From contig JAUWBX010000085.1 in NCBI GenBank assembly GCA_030609625.1, positions 1-7,361 of the forward strand: DNA of 7,361 bases. Reading direction: 5' to 3'. Position numbers and translations under genes: made by a program. This document shows, piece after piece, positions 5,795 through 7,361 of the stretch; the stretch's first letter is position 1; every line of letters starts with the position of its first letter. The notes under the pieces were generated by a model. The model worked only from the letters and a program-made list of their open reading frames with translations, searched no databases and was not told the origin of the DNA. The stretch is from Phycisphaerae bacterium. Lineage in GTDB: Bacteria > Planctomycetota > Phycisphaerae > Sedimentisphaerales > Anaerobacaceae.

Positions 5795-6934
5795 TCAAAA
5801 AGTCAGGAATTGTTTCGCTTTTTTCAGCCTGACGCCTACTTTCCCTACGTCTTCGATATGCTTTATTCTTCCGGATTGCCGCTGTTCTAAAATATGCTTG
5901 ACCGTTACCGGCCCAAGCCCCGGCACCCGCAAAAGCGCAAACCTCGATGCTCGATTTATATTCATAGGAAACGCCTCAGGATGTCTCAGCGCCCACGCTT
6001 CTTTAGGGTCGATAGTTAAAGACAAATTTTCATTCTTCTCGAAAACAATGTCTGATTCCTTGAAGCCGTACTTGCGAAGCAGGAAATCCACCTGATACAG
6101 CCGATGTTCCCGCATAAGAATATCCGTCGGTTTTTCCCGGCCGGCCTGTTCACCGGCTATAGACTCGTCACCCAGTCCCTTTTGATAAGCGCTGAAATAT
6201 ACTCTGTGCATTTTCAGCCGTTCATACAGGCCGTACATATACTTCACGATTTCCGCATCCGGTTCCCCGGCGGCCCCCACGATAAACTGCGTTGTCTGCT
6301 TGACCCTTTGGTATCTCGAACCGCGTCCGGTCAATCTGCTGATGAGTTTGATTGGCTCAATAATGTCCTGAATATATCTTTTCTTCTTCGATAGTTTCGC
6401 CAGTCTCTTTTCGCCCGGCGTCTCGATATTCAGTGAGACTGCGCTGGACAATGAAACCGCCTCTTCTATAGCTGCATCGCTCGCCCCTGGAATAATCTTT
6501 AAATGAATGTACCCTCTAAAACCGTGCTTTTTTCGCAGTAATCTTGCGACGCCGTTGAGTTTGTCCATTGTCGCATCAGCCGAGCCTAAAACGCCCGAAC
6601 TTAAAAACAGCCCAAAAACTTTTCGCTGGTTATAGTAATCCAGAAATACTTTCGCAGTCTCGGCCGGACTAAGGGTGCATCGGCGGACGTCCATTTGCTC
6701 TCTGAGCGGACAATACTTGCAGTCATTCGTGCACACATTAGAAATCAGCGTCTTAAATAGGACACTTTTCCCTCCATTTGGAAGTGTTACCGGATATATC
6801 CATTTGCCCTCGCCGCCTCGCTTTCGACTTTGGTCCTTACTCGTACTGCACGCACATGCCAAATCATATTGTGCATCGGCGCTGAGAATCTCCAGCTTCT
6901 CCTGTGTATTTGGTCTGGAAATAACACCAACCAT
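5795..6934 (-). CDS. Putative DNA modification/repair radical SAM protein with C-terminal HhH
   Basis: A 379-residue protein with the radical SAM cysteine motif CTNDCKYC (C68, C72, C75; CX3CX2C), which would bind a 4Fe-4S cluster and cleave S-adenosylmethionine. The N-terminal LEILSADAQYDLACACSTS (14-32), the GKWIYPVTLPNGGKSVLFKTLISN stretch leading into the cluster, and SSGVLGSADATMDKL (112-126) fit the uncharacterised family TIGR03916 (rSAM_link_UDG), known to co-occur with a partner protein sometimes fused to a uracil-DNA-glycosylase-like domain. The C-terminus (about 328-375) has a helix-hairpin-helix with LLRVPGLGPVTVKHILEQR (334-352), supporting DNA binding. Length is near the family's usual 400 residues. 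The ATG at 6934 has AAGGA nine bases upstream. No partner gene is visible within the window on either side. The substrate and reaction are unknown. Confidence 0.9.
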   Translation of the reverse strand: MVGVISRPNTQEKLEILSADAQYDLACACSTSKDQSRKRGGEGKWIYPVTLPNGGKSVLFKTLISNVCTNDCKYCPLREQMDVRRCTLSPAETAKVFLDYYNQRKVFGLFLSSGVLGSADATMDKLNGVARLLRKKHGFRGYIHLKIIPGASDAAIEEAVSLSSAVSLNIETPGEKRLAKLSKKKRYIQDIIEPIKLISRLTGRGSRYQRVKQTTQFIVGAAGEPDAEIVKYMYGLYERLKMHRVYFSAYQKGLGDESIAGEQAGREKPTDILMREHRLYQVDFLLRKYGFKESDIVFEKNENLSLTIDPKEAWALRHPEAFPMNINRASRFALLRVPGLGPVTVKHILEQRQSGRIKHIEDVGKVGVRLKKAKQFLTF

Positions 6935-7008
6935 CGCTTCTTGTCCTTTGAGATATTTCAGATATCCTTATCTGCAATTAATATAACGATGGTAGAATTA
7001 CATGCAAT

Positions 7009-7037
7009 ATTATATCAGCCAAAAAGTGAGAAATAAT
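7009..7037 (-). promoter_or_regulatory. Candidate promoter for the radical SAM gene
   Basis: A perfect TATAAT (7009-7014, minus strand) lies about 75 bp upstream of the ATG at 6934. At 17 bp spacing the -35 would be ATTATT, a poor match. A second option is TTGCAT with TATATT 16 bp downstream, nearer the gene. The region is AT-rich, so matches come easily. Confidence 0.3.
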
Positions 7038-7120
7038 GGCAGTTCCTAACCTTTTTTCTGCTGTTCCCATAATGAGGCTTAACCATAGTAATGATATACT
7101 CCTGTGGGAAGTTTAATGAA

Positions 7121-7138
7121 TTGATTGCAGTCAATCAA
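7121..7138. repeat. Small inverted repeat TTGATTG / CAATCAA
   Basis: A perfect 7-bp stem with a 4-base loop overlaps the second in-frame stop (7131-7133) after the partial gene. It is AT-rich and lacks a following T-run, so it is a poor terminator; it might be a protein-binding palindrome or chance. Confidence 0.4.
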
Positions 7139-7226
7139 CCCTCATCTTTTTGATTGCATCGCTCTCGAACGCTTTTGCGCTGAATTCCGCAAGAAGCGCC
7201 GGTCCAATTGCATCATTCTTCAACGG

Positions 7227-7361
7227 TTAGATGTACCCAAGCGCCACCAATGTTCCGAAGACAATGACAATAGCCCCTGTGATCTGGTAGAAGCGATGCA
7301 CATTCTCTCCCCACAGTATTTTCGAGCGAGCAACCATAAGTCGATAGATGATAAACTTACT
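7227..7361 (-). CDS. C-terminal tail of a membrane protein, N-terminus outside window
   Basis: An open frame enters from the right edge and ends at TAA (7227-7229), giving 44 residues. The tail has a basic-aromatic segment (WGENVHRFYQ) followed by a clear transmembrane helix of about 19 residues (ITGAIVIVFGTLVALGYI) that ends the protein, so it is probably an inner-membrane protein with its last helix at the C-terminus. The fragment is too short to name a family. The same frame stays open for 31 more codons after the TAA up to TGA at 7131-7133. The gene lies about 290 bp upstream of the radical SAM gene on the same strand. Confidence 0.6.
   Translation of the reverse strand, partial: SKFIIYRLMVARSKILWGENVHRFYQITGAIVIVFGTLVALGYI

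Larger units (their letters stand above)
6935..7226. other. Intergenic region upstream of the radical SAM gene
   Basis: No convincing gene is seen in 292 bp. It holds the radical SAM ribosome binding site, a possible promoter (7009-7037), a small hairpin (7121-7138), and a 31-codon open stretch (7134-7226) continuing in frame past the stop of the partial gene at 7227. No tRNA, riboswitch or clear terminator was recognised. Confidence 0.6.

Overview
The window reads as a stretch of chromosome from an uncultured-type bacterium. All recognisable genes lie on the minus strand. The mix of a periplasmic DUF4139 protein, a PQQ-like propeller protein, a DNA-repair-type radical SAM protein and many 7-bp tandem repeats between genes suggests Planctomycetota (Phycisphaerae-like). 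This assignment is inference from gene style and repeats; no rRNA or lineage marker is present.

Layout, in the direction of transcription (right to left). The far right (7227-7361) holds the C-terminal tail of an unidentified membrane protein. About 290 bp without a recognised gene follow. Next comes a radical SAM protein with a C-terminal helix-hairpin-helix (5795-6934), of the family linked elsewhere to a uracil-DNA-glycosylase-like partner; no partner gene is visible here. A 227-bp gap carries short repeats and a candidate promoter. Then come a small hypothetical gene (5271-5567), a 102-bp gap with two different heptanucleotide arrays, an exported eight-repeat beta-propeller protein (4014-5168), and purH (2330-3940), the bifunctional enzyme for the last two steps of IMP synthesis. 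Downstream of purH are a palindromic repeat and a small toxin-antitoxin-like pair, DUF4258 (1895-2164) and DUF2283 (1683-1898), overlapping by ATGA. The left end is a large exported DUF4139 protein (1-1533) that runs off the window edge.

Two observations stand out. First, the DUF4258/DUF2283 pair is bracketed by an exact 30-bp direct repeat: one copy is the 3' end of purH, the other (1615-1644) lies just past the pair and still encodes the PurH C-terminal residues followed by a stop. This looks like a roughly 750-bp cassette inserted at, or duplicated with, the purH 3' end. Second, the hydrophobic core of the propeller protein's signal peptide is encoded by a 7-bp tandem repeat. The repeat gives the same hydrophobic heptapeptide in all three frames of that strand, so a non-coding-type repeat appears to have become a secretion signal.

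PurH is housekeeping. The exported proteins and the repair-type radical SAM protein do not form an obvious pathway with it. Same-strand order with short gaps (73 bp between the propeller gene and purH) would allow some co-transcription.
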